Below, one piece after another: positions 22,103 to 32,787 of a DNA stretch of 64,000 bases (position 1 is the stretch's first letter; each line of letters opens with the position of its first letter). The translations under genes and the position numbers were made by a program. Source of the stretch: Pseudeuparius sepicola (taxonomy: Eukaryota; Arthropoda; Insecta; Coleoptera; Anthribidae); the NCBI GenBank assembly GCA_963920635.1, contig OY987302.1, forward strand, positions 47,015,500-47,079,499. The letters are read 5' to 3'. The notes below the pieces were generated by a model that worked only from the letters and a program-made list of their open reading frames with translations, searched no databases and had not been told where the DNA came from.

Positions 22103-23221
22103 TAGTGCTGGCAACCGAAACCGATTTTTCGGTTAACCGATTAACCGGTTTTCGTTAACCGCGGTTTTGATCCAAACCGAAAACCGGTTATTCGATTAAC
22201 CGGTTATTCGGTTAACCGGTTATTCGGTTAACCGGTTATTCGGTTAACCGGTTTTCGGTTATTCGATTAACCGGTTTCCGGTTAATTCGGGTTTCGAATA
22301 ATCGGTTTTCGATTTATCGGTTTTCGGTTAACCGGTTACTCGGTTTTCAGTTAACAATTATGCTGGTAAACGATTTTAACCAAAACCGGTTCTAGTAGGA
22401 AACCATTAATTGGTTTTTAATTTTTCAGTTTTTGATGGATGGGCTCGTGTAATTTCAAAAAAATATATTTTTTTTTTTTTATTGAGAGATAATGGGAAAA
22501 AAACGGACCATTGTCTTTTAGTTTTCGATTTTTCCTTTAGTTTTTCTGTAAATTTAAATTTACAACTTTCCCGCCAACGTGTGACGTCGCGGACGAAAGC
22601 TATATGGCTATAGTTCCGTTCTATGAATTCTGTCTCTATTGTCTCTATCGTCTTCATAATAGTAGCAGTGTTGCCAGTTGTCATCACGTTTTCGGATTTT
22701 AAATTAAATTTAAGGAAAAAACAGTGTCAGTACCGCGGTTAATCGATAATCGGTTATTTGAGCAAAAACAGGTTTTCGGTTAACCGGTTAACCGTAAGAA
22801 AACCGGTTGACCGAAAACCGGTTAACCGAAAACCGGTTAACCGAAAACCGGTTAACCGAAAACCGGTTAACCGAAAACCGGTTAACCGAAAACGGGTTAA
22901 CCGAAAACCGGTTAACCGAAAACGGGTTAACCGAAAACCAGTTAACCGAAAACCGGTTAACCGAAAACCGGTTAACCGAAAACCGGTTAACCGAAAACCG
23001 GTTAACCGAAAACGGGTTAACCGAAAACCGGTTAACCGAAAACGGGTTAACCGAAAACCAGTTAACCGAAAACCGGTTAACCGAAAATCGGTTAACCGCT
23101 TAATCGGTTAAACCGAAAACCGGTTTTGAAGTCGAGTTTCGGTTAACCGATTTTAACCGATACCGATTTTAACAGAAACCGATTAATCGGTTTTGATTTT
23201 TTCCGGTTTTTGCCGGCACTA
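22103..23221. mobile_element. Non-autonomous hAT element with internal minisatellite
   Basis: A perfect 8-bp duplication GTTTATGT flanks the element (22095-22102 and 23222-23229), the hAT signature. The ends are TAGTGCTGGCAA and, inverted, TAGTGCCGGCAA, which fit the hAT terminal consensus. Subterminal DNA is made of CCGGTTAACCGAAAA-type words: a left array with a 16-bp period (about 22190-22260) and a right array with a 15-bp period. A non-repetitive core of about 350 bp (22370-22740) separates them. There is no transposase. Confidence 0.9.
22797..23095. repeat. 15-bp minisatellite with a 120-bp higher-order unit
   Basis: About 20 tandem copies of AAAACCGGTTAACCG. Variant units (CGGGTT and CCAGTT) recur in the same order 120 bp apart (22861-22980 versus 22981-23100), so eight units were duplicated as a block. 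Both overlapping plus-strand frames here are translations of the repeat, not proteins. Confidence 0.95.
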
Positions 23222-23229
23222 GTTTATGT

Positions 23230-24245
23230 GCCAAGCCTAATAATATTGAAAGTTGACTATGTGCCATTCACCAAAGACAATCCCATGATTGTTTTTGCAT
23301 TCACTCATTTCATGCCTTAGCTACTGTTCAATAGATGGCACTATACGTAGGTACCCTGGTAAGCTAGTATCAATAGGATCTATGTGCCATGATGATTTTA
23401 TTACAACAAGCAAACTAAACAATCAAAAGCTTGCTGATTACAAAAGATAATCCAGGATTAGGTAGTAAGCGTAAAATCGAGAATCAATGTTTAAAAAAAT
23501 GATGCAAGGCATTCCAACGTCTTACATTCCAAAATTTTAATGTGAGAACCGAATAAGTGCTGCAAAACTGCAAAATTTAAAAGATTATTTCGATAGTACA
23601 AAATTTCCTTAAGTTTGGGTAACAATGTCCGTCAGTGTTGACTTTTAAAATCTCACTATATATAATATCAGTGTTTAGGTACTCGTTCTGCTATGATAAT
23701 ATGTAAGGGTTACAAGAACTCAAAATATGAATTTATTTAAAATACTTAACAATTACGTTAATTCTACTAGATCAAGGAACATTTTAAGCAAGTATTTTGT
23801 TGTTTAATTCGGTTACCTCTGTACTTTGTTCACGTAAATCTGAAAGTGCGACCTTCAGAGTGTAATAAGGAAGTGTTTGCGGGATGCGGCCCATGCGCAT
23901 TGGATAATACATAATGGTTTCATACCTTCAGAAACAAACCCATTTTGCCACGGGACGATAATAGAATAGCATCCCATCGCTCAATCAATTGTTTCACTAT
24001 AAATTATCTTTATTTAACCGAAGAAATCTCTTGGAAGCAATTACTGCTTTAGAAAATATCTGCTAGTCCAAGATTTATGGTGCAGATAAAAACATTCAAT
24101 TTGTAAGAAATTTACGGGTATGTTTACTATAAATTAATTTACTACATAAAACCAGCGGCATGGCTTTCTATTATTGTGAGAAGCCGCGATACTGCTAAGA
24201 TGACCGTCTGTGGATATTACTGGATTCCATGCCGGTCACAATATA
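23230..24245. other. Spacer with a slightly GC-richer patch
   Basis: No gene is seen. The stretch 23870-24000 (GCGGGATGCGGCCCATGCGC onward) is GC-richer than its surroundings and may be a weak conserved element. Confidence 0.35.
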
Positions 24246-25652
24246 CAGGGTGGCCCACCACGAACTGCATCGATCTATATATGGAAAACTAAAAGTAGTA
24301 AAATTCTGAAAATTTGGCACCTCACCAATGCCGATGGGCGCTGCTCATCTAAAATATTTTGGTGAATCTGACGCATACAGTTATACCGGAAGTCGATCCA
24401 AACTTTCTTATTTCAAACGGAACACCCTGTATATTATTGCATTTTTCAATTCTAGGCACCATTTTGGAACAAAAACATGCTACATGTCCTATGTCTAAAT
24501 CCAACCGTTTTTGAGATATTTGCATTTTTCCGAAAAAAATTACAGGTGCAGACCTAAAGTCAATTAGCAATTTATACGAGGAAACCGCGAAATTTCACAA
24601 CGAATTTTTGGCATCGTGTAACAGAAGCCCTGACCTAGTGATCTCTGCTGAGAAATAAATCCGTTCTTATACTGGGTTTTCACAAAATATGAATAAAAAT
24701 TACATTCAAAATGTGCTTAAATCTCTAAATTTTCAAATAGAAACCCCCATTTTTTTTTAATGCGATCTTATTCACCACTAAAAATGATGACAACTTGGTG
24801 TAAGGTTTCCTGTACCTAAATGCAGTAATTTTCGATTAATTTACGAAAAACCCACTTTTCGTCCATAAAATGCGGGGTTTGCTTAACGTTTGGAAAATCA
24901 TATTAGCCGTAGAAGTTGAAAAGACAATCGCGGCTAAGGAAATGTCACTTGGTTTATAAATTATTGTCAACAATAATGCCAGCGCGCTTAAATTACACAA
25001 ACGAAGATTATTTAAATTTGTTTATTATCTACGGAGAATGCAACAAAGTAATATCAAGAACGTGCGATACATAATCTTCTTTTGGCGCCGGCATTATTGT
25101 TGACAATAATTTAAAAACCAAGTGACATTTCCTCAGCCGCGATTGTCTTTTCAACATCCACGGCTAATATGATTTTCCAAGCGTTAAGCAAACCCCGCAT
25201 TTTATGGGCGAAAAGTGGGCTTTTCGTAAATTAATCGAAAATTACTGCATTTAGGTATAGGAAACCTTACACAAAGTTGTCATCATTTTTAGTGGCGAAT
25301 AAGATCACATTAAAAAAATGGGGGTTTCCATTTGAAAATTTCGAGATTTAAGCACATTTTGAATGTAATTTTTATTCATATTTTGAGAACACCCTGTATA
25401 AGAACGGATTTATTTCTCAGCAGAGATCACTAGGTCAAGGCTTCTGTTACACGATGCCAAAAATTCGTTTTGAAATTTCGGTTTCCTCGTATAAATTGCT
25501 AATTGACTTTAGGTCTGCACCTGTAATTTTTTTCAGAAAAATATTTTAGATGAGCAGCGCCCATCGGCATTGGTGAGGTGCCAAATTTTCAGAATTTTCC
25601 TACTTTTAGTTTTCCATATATAGATCGATGCAGTTCGTGGTGGGCCACCCTG
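24246..25652. mobile_element. 1.4-kb foldback with CAGGGTGGCCCACC ends
   Basis: TA-CAGGGTGGCCCACCACGAAC at the left is mirrored by GTTCGTGGTGGGCCACCCTG-TA at the right. The arms are about 590-740 bp long with a centre of about 100 bp near 24990-25085. The left arm carries about 180 bp (about 24360-24540) that the right arm lacks; this extra stretch holds its own CACCCTGTATATTA word. No coding capacity; the minus frame 24349-24570 lies in the extra stretch. Confidence 0.85.
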
Positions 25653-25654
25653 TA

Positions 25655-27400
25655 TATTGCACAATGCATGGAATGGGTTTAGTATGTCAAGTATTCATAT
25701 AAATCATAATTAGTTGCAGATAATTATGTTTTTAAAGGGAATTTGCTGAGAATCGCCTCGGATTCCGACTTGATGTACCTACCTGCAAATTATAAAATGC
25801 ACGTCGCTTGGATGCTACTGCAAAAATTAATTGGAACATATCCTATTTCTTTTTTACAAGCGCGGTTTGTCCACAAATAGTAAACTAATGTTTTATGAAA
25901 GAACAATAATTTTAATTAAACTTGAAATCTGTTCATTTCTGATGCACATATATACGGGTTTTACTTGCACATACGCCTTTTTGATTTTTTTAAAGGTGCT
26001 TTTAAACTTGCGAGTCCATATGAAATTTTGCATATTATCTACGTTTTTCTAAATGATAAATTTAAAAAATATCATTTTAATAACGGGAACAAAGTAAATT
26101 TTAATTTCCAGAAAAATCGTTAATTTGTATATTAAGCAACATAACCACAAATAATTTTGACAATTTCAAAATAAAAAAACTAATTAATTCATAATCAAAA
26201 CTGTAAAATGGGAACGCTATCATGTCTAAGGAATCACGTTCGATAGTTTCATATGTCAATATCAAGGACACAATAATGCTAATTGCTTGTCCCTGATTAG
26301 CTCTTTATAATTTAATATTGTAGTTTAGTGATAAATATATATTTTTTACCCCACATGTAGGTATATTTGACGTTTTATTTACAGCCTACAGATACAAACT
26401 GGATATATAGGCAATTCCTTACCAGTTAACTGAACGGATATATGATTTCATACCCTAAGAAAATGTGCATTTAGCAGCGTTGAAAAAAATACACTGTTCC
26501 AACTCGAATGTTCATTAACGCCTTCGAATGATTGAGCACTCTGCCTACGGCGTCTGCTCAACTCTTGTCCCGATCCGATATGGACAACATATCCATCCTG
26601 TTGTACAAACAACTATTGTACACTAGGACTATGGATGTGTTTGTTGTATAGTGTATTTTGTCCACGTGTAAATAACTACTCAATGGACCACACTGTACAT
26701 ATCCATTCTAGGTAGGATTCGAAATAATTTTTTTTTATTTTATTTCAAAAAATAATAAGAAAGTGAAACTGTGTAGTATCTCAAATCAAGTGTAAAGTGA
26801 TTTTTTATGGAAATTGGAGTATTATTAAAATTCTAAAGAAAAAACCAAACAAAGTTGGGTGCTATATTCAACGTGGAAAAGCAGAAAACGTTAACATAAA
26901 AATTGAGAATAAATTTCTTTGTGTCTTGTGGATTTCGGTGTGAAAATTTGCAGTTATCCAAGTACGGTAAAGACGTCGATGGAATCAATCAACGGTAAAG
27001 ATGATTCTTGAACGTTTCCGTAGACACTAATGATATCAAAGTAAGCATCGCGATTACGTCCTAATAATCTGATGCACGCAAGAAATGCCAGTAATAAGCA
27101 CAATGCATTCTTGGGATGGCCTGCTTGTATGTACAATATGGGCATTTTTCGCACAACAAAGACGGATGAATCAACAGTCAACAAGGCGGTTACTCATATT
27201 TTCCAAGATTCATTCTGCAGGTCACATCTGGAGGTTAATTGGAGATTTCAGGCCGTATGAATGGGTTACAGTGTGCTCTAATTTTATTATTTTTAAAAAC
27301 TTTGGACAGTAATTAATATTTATCCGTCCATACCTATACCAGTATTTAGATGGGTTTTACTCGTTCGGCTATGCCTATACCTCTATTTAAAAACACAAAC
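25655..27400. other. AT-rich spacer, nothing recognised
   Basis: Only short, unrecognised frames (25831-26052; 26954-27184 and overlapping frames on the other strand). A short inverted motif around GTTGTACAAACAACTATTGTACA occurs near 26600. No repeat of the main families is present. Confidence 0.45.
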
Positions 27401-27412
27401 TAACCACACTAG

Positions 27413-28210
27413 TTGGATAAAGTGTAAACTTAATATTGCTAGTAATACATACTAACCAACTCGCTGGTTAGTATGTAAATTAACCAATTCCCTTTGCTTA
27501 ATTTAGTTTTCGATAGTAAAATAATTCTTTGTAAAAAAATACGTTGTAAAAGTTCACTGTAATTATTGTCATTCGTTAATTTCGAATTTTGTAAATTTCC
27601 AAAAGTAGGTTTTCAAATTGTTGTTGTTGATTAATTTTTAATAATCAAATACACAAATTTCACAAGACACGGTAAACAATAACAGCACTCACTTGCCATA
27701 AACATAACCTCACTTTTCTAACAAATTAACCATTATTATTAGCAATATTAAGTTCACACCAATGACGTCAGAACCTATAGACGGGTTTGTTTTGATAAAC
27801 GCTTGACTCCCAGAACTAATCACAATCTAAGCGCTCCATTCAATTATTCCGAAAATGTCGCGAGACTGTCAGATATTGCCCCTTTTTGTCGAGCCGTAGC
27901 GAACTTATTTCGACTCTGGGCTCGGAGGCTGGCGTCGTTCGACCATCCCCCGAGTCTTCAGGTGAGGTTCCGATGCTTCCGGCGCCTCCAAACAAGAAAA
28001 AACATGCGATATCTAAGTGTGATTCTGGAGGAACTATAACCAGGAATCACCGGGTGTATAGTTGGTTGATGGTTGACTTTCTGTCTTTGTTTGTAGCATG
28101 TTGTTAGAGTAGTATGGATATATTTAATCTTGGCGTCAAAATAAAGGGCATTTTAACAATGGGGCACCACGTCTATAGGTTTTGACGTCATTGGTTCACA
28201 CTTTATCCAA
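27413..28210. mobile_element. Foldback element split by a later insertion
   Basis: AGTTGGATAAAGTGTAAACT and the following TAATATTGCT (27413-27442) are the inverse of AGCAATATTAAGTTCACAC (27741-27759) continued at CTTTATCCAACT (28201 onward). The right arm is therefore interrupted by the 434-bp element at 27760-28193. Outward similarity continues weakly (CTAACCACAC versus GTGGATAG). The superfamily is unknown. Confidence 0.7.
27760..28193. mobile_element. 434-bp element, 8-bp duplication, CRE in each end
   Basis: A perfect 8-bp duplication GTTCACAC lies on both sides (27752-27759 and 28194-28201). The terminal repeats, about 24 bp, begin CAATGACGTCA and continue to CCTATAGACG, with one or two mismatches. 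Each contains the full palindrome TGACGTCA. An 8-bp duplication fits hAT or P-type elements; the tip does not match the usual hAT CAGNG. The interior is GC-richer than the flanks and has 73- and 78-codon frames (27886-28107, 27803-28039) that I cannot identify, then AATAAA at 28139. It may carry captured sequence. Confidence 0.75.
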
Positions 28211-28218
28211 CTCTGTGG

Positions 28219-28440
28219 ATAGTTTGTAAACTAGCCAAAAACGCCGGTTAATTTGTGTAATTTTCTTGTGGTTTGTATTTTAGCGACAAATCTTATATAG
28301 TTTGTAAACTAGCTGGATAGTATACAAACCAACCAATATTCGTGGTTATTTTAGTGAAAAGTTGATTTTCCATCAAAATAATCAGACATTTTGATAGTTT
28401 GTATACTATCCAGCTAGTCTATAAACTAGCCAAGGCCAAG
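28219..28440. repeat. Nested AGTTTGTAAACTAGCC hairpins
   Basis: AGTTTGTAAACTAGC-type words occur at least four times, and about 28300-28330 is the inverse of about 28400-28431 (GTTTGTATACTATCCAGC). This is a local palindrome next to the foldback, possibly part of it. Confidence 0.55.
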
Positions 28441-28445
28441 TAAAC

Positions 28446-30775
28446 ACTTTAACCGTAACATATATACAAAAAAAGTAGATCAATCTGTCGACCACGAATT
28501 TTATTAAAAACTATAAAGATATTTAGTTGAAATTTGACACAGCTATCTTTGATATAGAAACACATTTTTTGTGTAATTTTTGTCAAAACAATCAAACAAC
28601 TAACGGAACGGGTGATAAAATTATTTTACTCTTCTAATTTTTTTTATTTAAAAGATCTTGCCCAATGATCTGTATACCTAGATGACCATGACCCATTCAA
28701 ATGGCATTGTAATCCACGTTGATATACAATAAAATATCAAAACAAAGACCCTGTAGTGGTGCACAGATGATACGTAAATATATCGCCCACCAGTGGAAAG
28801 TTCGGTTTGATCCAGTATTTCTAGCACCACACACAACGCATTTTAAGCGCCCCATCACTATTCACTATAATAGGTTGATAGTTAAACAAATGTAAAGAGT
28901 TTATTAGCGTTTTTAACCTGTACTCGGCGCGCACTACAACAAGAGACAGGCGTTCGGTCCTGCCGCGTCGTTGCCAAATCTATTACGCTTGCCCCAGTTT
29001 TCCTTCTATGCAACCAGGCTTAGTAGGTACATAATTTAATAATTATATTTTCAACATGTGTATTTTAATATTACCAATTATAATATGATATATAATATAA
29101 TGAAGAGACAATATTAACATAATTATATATCTCTGATGACTTTGCTATATTCACATTGTAAGAAATAAGTGCTTTCATTATTTGTCACATTAGGGAAGTT
29201 GCAACTCTGCAGAAAAATGTTGTAAATAAACACCAAAATGTTAAGGACGAAGTTGTATATTGGATTATGGATCTAGGTATGTAGATCATTGATCTTGCCT
29301 GACTGCACAAAAAAAAACAAATCTGGGCCAAAATTTTTTTCTAGAAAAACAAATCTGTGCCAAATATCTTAACAAACACAAGCGTTATGTTTTTGAAAAT
29401 TCAACTTTAACATTTTGTATTTTGAAGTAGAAACGCCTAAATGGAAAATGGCATAATAAAAGTCACATTATTTTAGTCCATAGAATCTATTGTGAATAAA
29501 TTCATATATTTTTTTCTATATTTTTTGGCATATCAAATTTGGTGGGTGATAATAGGAAGTTATTCGTTAAATTTTTGACATTATTTCTTTCTGCCTATAA
29601 TCTATATAGGTAGTGTCCGACATAAAGTTGGACATAAATGGGAATTAATTTTATTTTTAATATCTCGGAAAATGTCGTTCTTGCATCATTTCAAACTCAA
29701 AATGAGCTTATCGAAGTTTAAAAAATATCTCTATTCATATACGAGGGAGGTTCAAAAATATGAAGGTGGCGCAAGAGTAAGAGTAAAGTAATATGAAAAC
29801 ATGTTATTAAGAAGAGTCGTTTAACATTTAAAAGATGTCGAATCCAATCCAACATCACCCCCGGCTTGAATGAAATCCCATTTTGTATTATGCTACCTAT
29901 GTTTATAAAGTCATCGTGTAATGGTGTAATAGCTTGTTCCGTCACTGTATTCACCCAATGACACTATTTCTTTCTATATAGTCACAGTCACTGCTTATGG
30001 CAGGCACAGATAACCACCGTCTCTTGGTACTTTATGCGCTATTAAATAGACAAACGGACATAAACTGCCTATTTTTGGAATTCCCTTCTACCAAATGTAT
30101 CGAATTTCAGCGTTTTCCGGACAAGACTGTCATTCCTCAAATATTTACGATATCTGATGGATCTAACAAAGGAGACGACAAAAATAGTATCGGGTTGCGA
30201 GCTTTTCTCGGAACACAAGCTAAAAGCACGCATTAAAGTACAGAAAATACAATGGCCGTATACGTAAGTACTATTCCTTATATCGCACACATTGTGATAG
30301 CATTTTTAGAACGTCAGGGCGAATGTATGGTTTTAAGGTGTATAATGTATATTGTCGGTGCAACATAGGATTTGTATGGAATAAAGTCGCATACCATGCT
30401 TATTTATTGACACTTTTGATCTGTGGGTAGGTATATGTATTGTGCGTATATATAAAAGTCAGGGACACGGGCATAAAGATAGTGACTATCAACGTTAGTA
30501 TGGAATCATTTTAGAGGAGTCAGCATATTTTTCAATATACCTACTCTTCCTTACACTGCAGAAAACTAAATAAATAAAAAGATATCGTGTAAATTCCAGT
30601 ATTTCTGCAACGTGGTTCCTATTATCAGTGCGTGAAGACGGGATAGAATATTTTTAAAATCTAAGTATTTCATCTAGCTGAAAAACTGTATAAATTAAAC
30701 TGCTTTTTATATCCATTGCTGAATGTTTGTAACATTAACAAAGTTATACTAGATATATTGAATTTTAATTGGGTT
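28446..30775. other. Spacer with diverged repeat pieces
   Basis: 28490-28620 matches 12960-13080 in the same orientation, and about 29320-29510 matches 12850-12980 inverted, so a decayed foldback of the CAGGGTGTTAC type may span about 28490-29520. A short GC-rich patch lies at 28925-29000 (CTCGGCGCGCACTAC, GTCCTGCCGCGTCGTTGCC). Two overlapping frames (29997-30236 plus, 30069-30290 minus) are unrecognised. No gene is supported. Confidence 0.4.
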
Positions 30776-31250
30776 TTTCGCCACCAAACTGGTTAAAAGA
30801 CAACTTTTTCAAGTTGCCTGGAAAATTAATAAATTCTTAACAGTAAATGAACTAAACTTTGAACTTGTAACTCAAAAAATATTTTCAACAAATTTGTTTC
30901 CTGAGCTTTCGGAGAATAATAAATCTTCCCCCTTTCTCAAAGATCATGTCACGTCAAAGTGATATGACAGATTAATAAATTTCAGGTTAAAATGTCATGA
31001 CAACAGAAACAATAGCCTAGCCACCTGCCTGATATTGTACCCTGTGTTCTATCTAATTATACTAACTTCCCTTTGAATCAGTGGCAATAATATTTCACTG
31101 AATTCCACTGAACATTCAGCAACACAGTTGTCTGTATTTCCTAGAATAAATGCTGATTCAATATTTTTTGGTCTATTTCCTACTTCTTTTTTGAGAATTG
31201 GTTTGGACCTATCCCACAAAATCCTATGATTGTTATTAAAAGAGTGTTCA
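30776..31250. repeat. Dispersed repeat, direct relative of 63715-63965
   Basis: Shared words in order: GGGTTTTTCGCC, CAACTTTTTC, GGAAAATT, TTTGTTTCCTGA, then TTTCCTACTTCTTT, CCTATCCCACAAAAT and TATTAAAAGAGT. The copy here has about 200 bp extra in the middle, roughly between 30930 and 31160. Both are AT-rich and noncoding. The family is not identified. Confidence 0.6.
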
Positions 31251-31881
31251 CATATTTTCGACTTATAAATTTGATTTTGCCTGATATAATTTTTATGTTC
31301 TTATACTAGATATTTTTATACCTTAATATCATACAATATTGGCTGGGAATGAGAATTTCTGAAAATAAATTATATATAAAATATAAATATAAATAAAATA
31401 AAGCCCAAAAATATTTTTCCCGTTTTTTTTGCCACTTGAAAAGGCTCTGAAATTAAATATTAAGGCAGATTTTCTAGAGGAGTGACACCATGACCTCAAA
31501 ACGCCGATTGCTTTAATTTTAGCTTTGTTGTCAACGTCCTGCAACTGTATAGGGTATTTTTCGCGAGATACTATTTTTAACGAAGTTGATAGGAGTTATT
31601 AGGTACACCCATACTTTGAAATTTGTTAACCATAAGTTATCGCGAGAACGGGCTCATTGTGCCACAACCTTTTTTGTTGATTTGAACACAGTAAGTATGT
31701 AATTATTATGAACAATCGATAGGAGATAAAAAAGTTGAGATGCTCTAAAACGTTTTCGATATTTGACAAATATCACCAACCATCTTCAAACATCGTCGAG
31801 ACCTATGTTATGTTGATAATAGTACAAAGTGCGGTATCAAATAATGTCGTCCTGAAATACGTCATAAAGCCTTCCCCTAAC

Positions 31882-32780
31882 CTGGACCAACACTATATTA
31901 AAGACCTGTGCACTGTGCATAGCGCTGTTTCAAGCGATCGCCACTGGGGCTACACGACGAAACAAATTTACACGGTGGTTTTAGTTAAAACACCATTGTT
32001 GCAGAATCTTTTATAAAATAAAAACATGCAAATATGTCTGTTACAACGAATTTAATATCCAAAATAAAATAAAATATTTGTTTGTTATGTCCCTCTAATT
32101 TGACAAGTTCACATGGCATATTTCCATACATTTTCTAAGAAAAGCGAGTCTAAAAAGCAAGCAAGAGTATTTGGTACCTTTTGGTTTGAAACGCAGTCCA
32201 TGGCTAGTTGTAGTATGTGAAAGCATAAAACACATTAGATTTTTCAGTTTCTTCTTTATATGGAGGGCTATTGGTTCGCTTTGAAGCTATAAACACAATT
32301 TTCTATTTTCATTTCGGCATACGTTAAAAAATACTCTTCCAAAATAATATCTTTAATTTTCGCTTCTTCAGCTGGTTGATCAGATCATACCATAATTCCA
32401 AAATAGTATTTGTTCTTCTGAAATTCACCCAATGGTCTGTGCATACCAATTTCATGTTATCACAAACAAATCTACCTCGAAAAGCCGTATTAATAGGATA
32501 AAACTGCCAAATACTGGATGCAAAGACAATTCGTTACCGTAAAAAGAAGATAAATCGTAATAAAGCTGGATATTTAAAATTTTGGATTTTAAAAACGTCA
32601 GAAACTGGTATTCCAATAGCCCCAGAATGCCCTCCTATAACCTATAATTTTTTTCGTCGTGTAGCGCCACCCCAATCCGTAAATAACAATGAAATATGAC
32701 GGCATGCTCGGGTCTTTAATATAGTGTTGGTCCAGCCCTCCGATCAAATATGACATTTGATCGGAGGGACGGAGGTCCAG
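31882..32780. mobile_element. 899-bp inverted-repeat element ending CTGGACC
   Basis: A 25-bp inverted repeat beginning CTGGACCAACACTATATT lies at 31882-31906 and 32711-32735, and a second GGTCCAG closes the element at 32774-32780. CCCTAAC flanks both sides (31875-31881 and 32781-32787), a perfect 7-bp direct repeat. A second inverted pair inside shares the CGTCGTGTAGCGCCACC word. Near the right end is a perfect 14-bp-stem hairpin (32736-32768). A truncated relative lies inverted at 54490-55078. There is no intact frame; 31735-32016 runs across the left boundary. Confidence 0.7.
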
Positions 32781-32787
32781 CCCTAAC

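Noticed and set aside
22406..22687. Minus-strand 93-codon frame in the core of the hAT element
   Set aside because: Low-complexity lysine-rich translation from AT-rich DNA, with an overlapping frame on the other strand and no known domain.
22797..23095. CRISPR-like regular repeat array
   Set aside because: The units are directly adjacent with no spacers, and the array lies inside a hAT element of a eukaryotic genome.
22758..23111. Open frames of 117 and 98 codons (RKPVN and TENRL repeats)
   Set aside because: Both are translations of the 15-bp minisatellite, which is a multiple of three and so stays open in several frames.
24349..24570. Minus-strand frame of 73 codons
   Set aside because: It spans the asymmetric block of a foldback arm and contains an internal terminal-tip word, so it is repeat DNA.
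31735..32016. Plus-strand frame of 93 codons
   Set aside because: It crosses the left terminal repeat of the element at 31882 and is unlikely to be coding.
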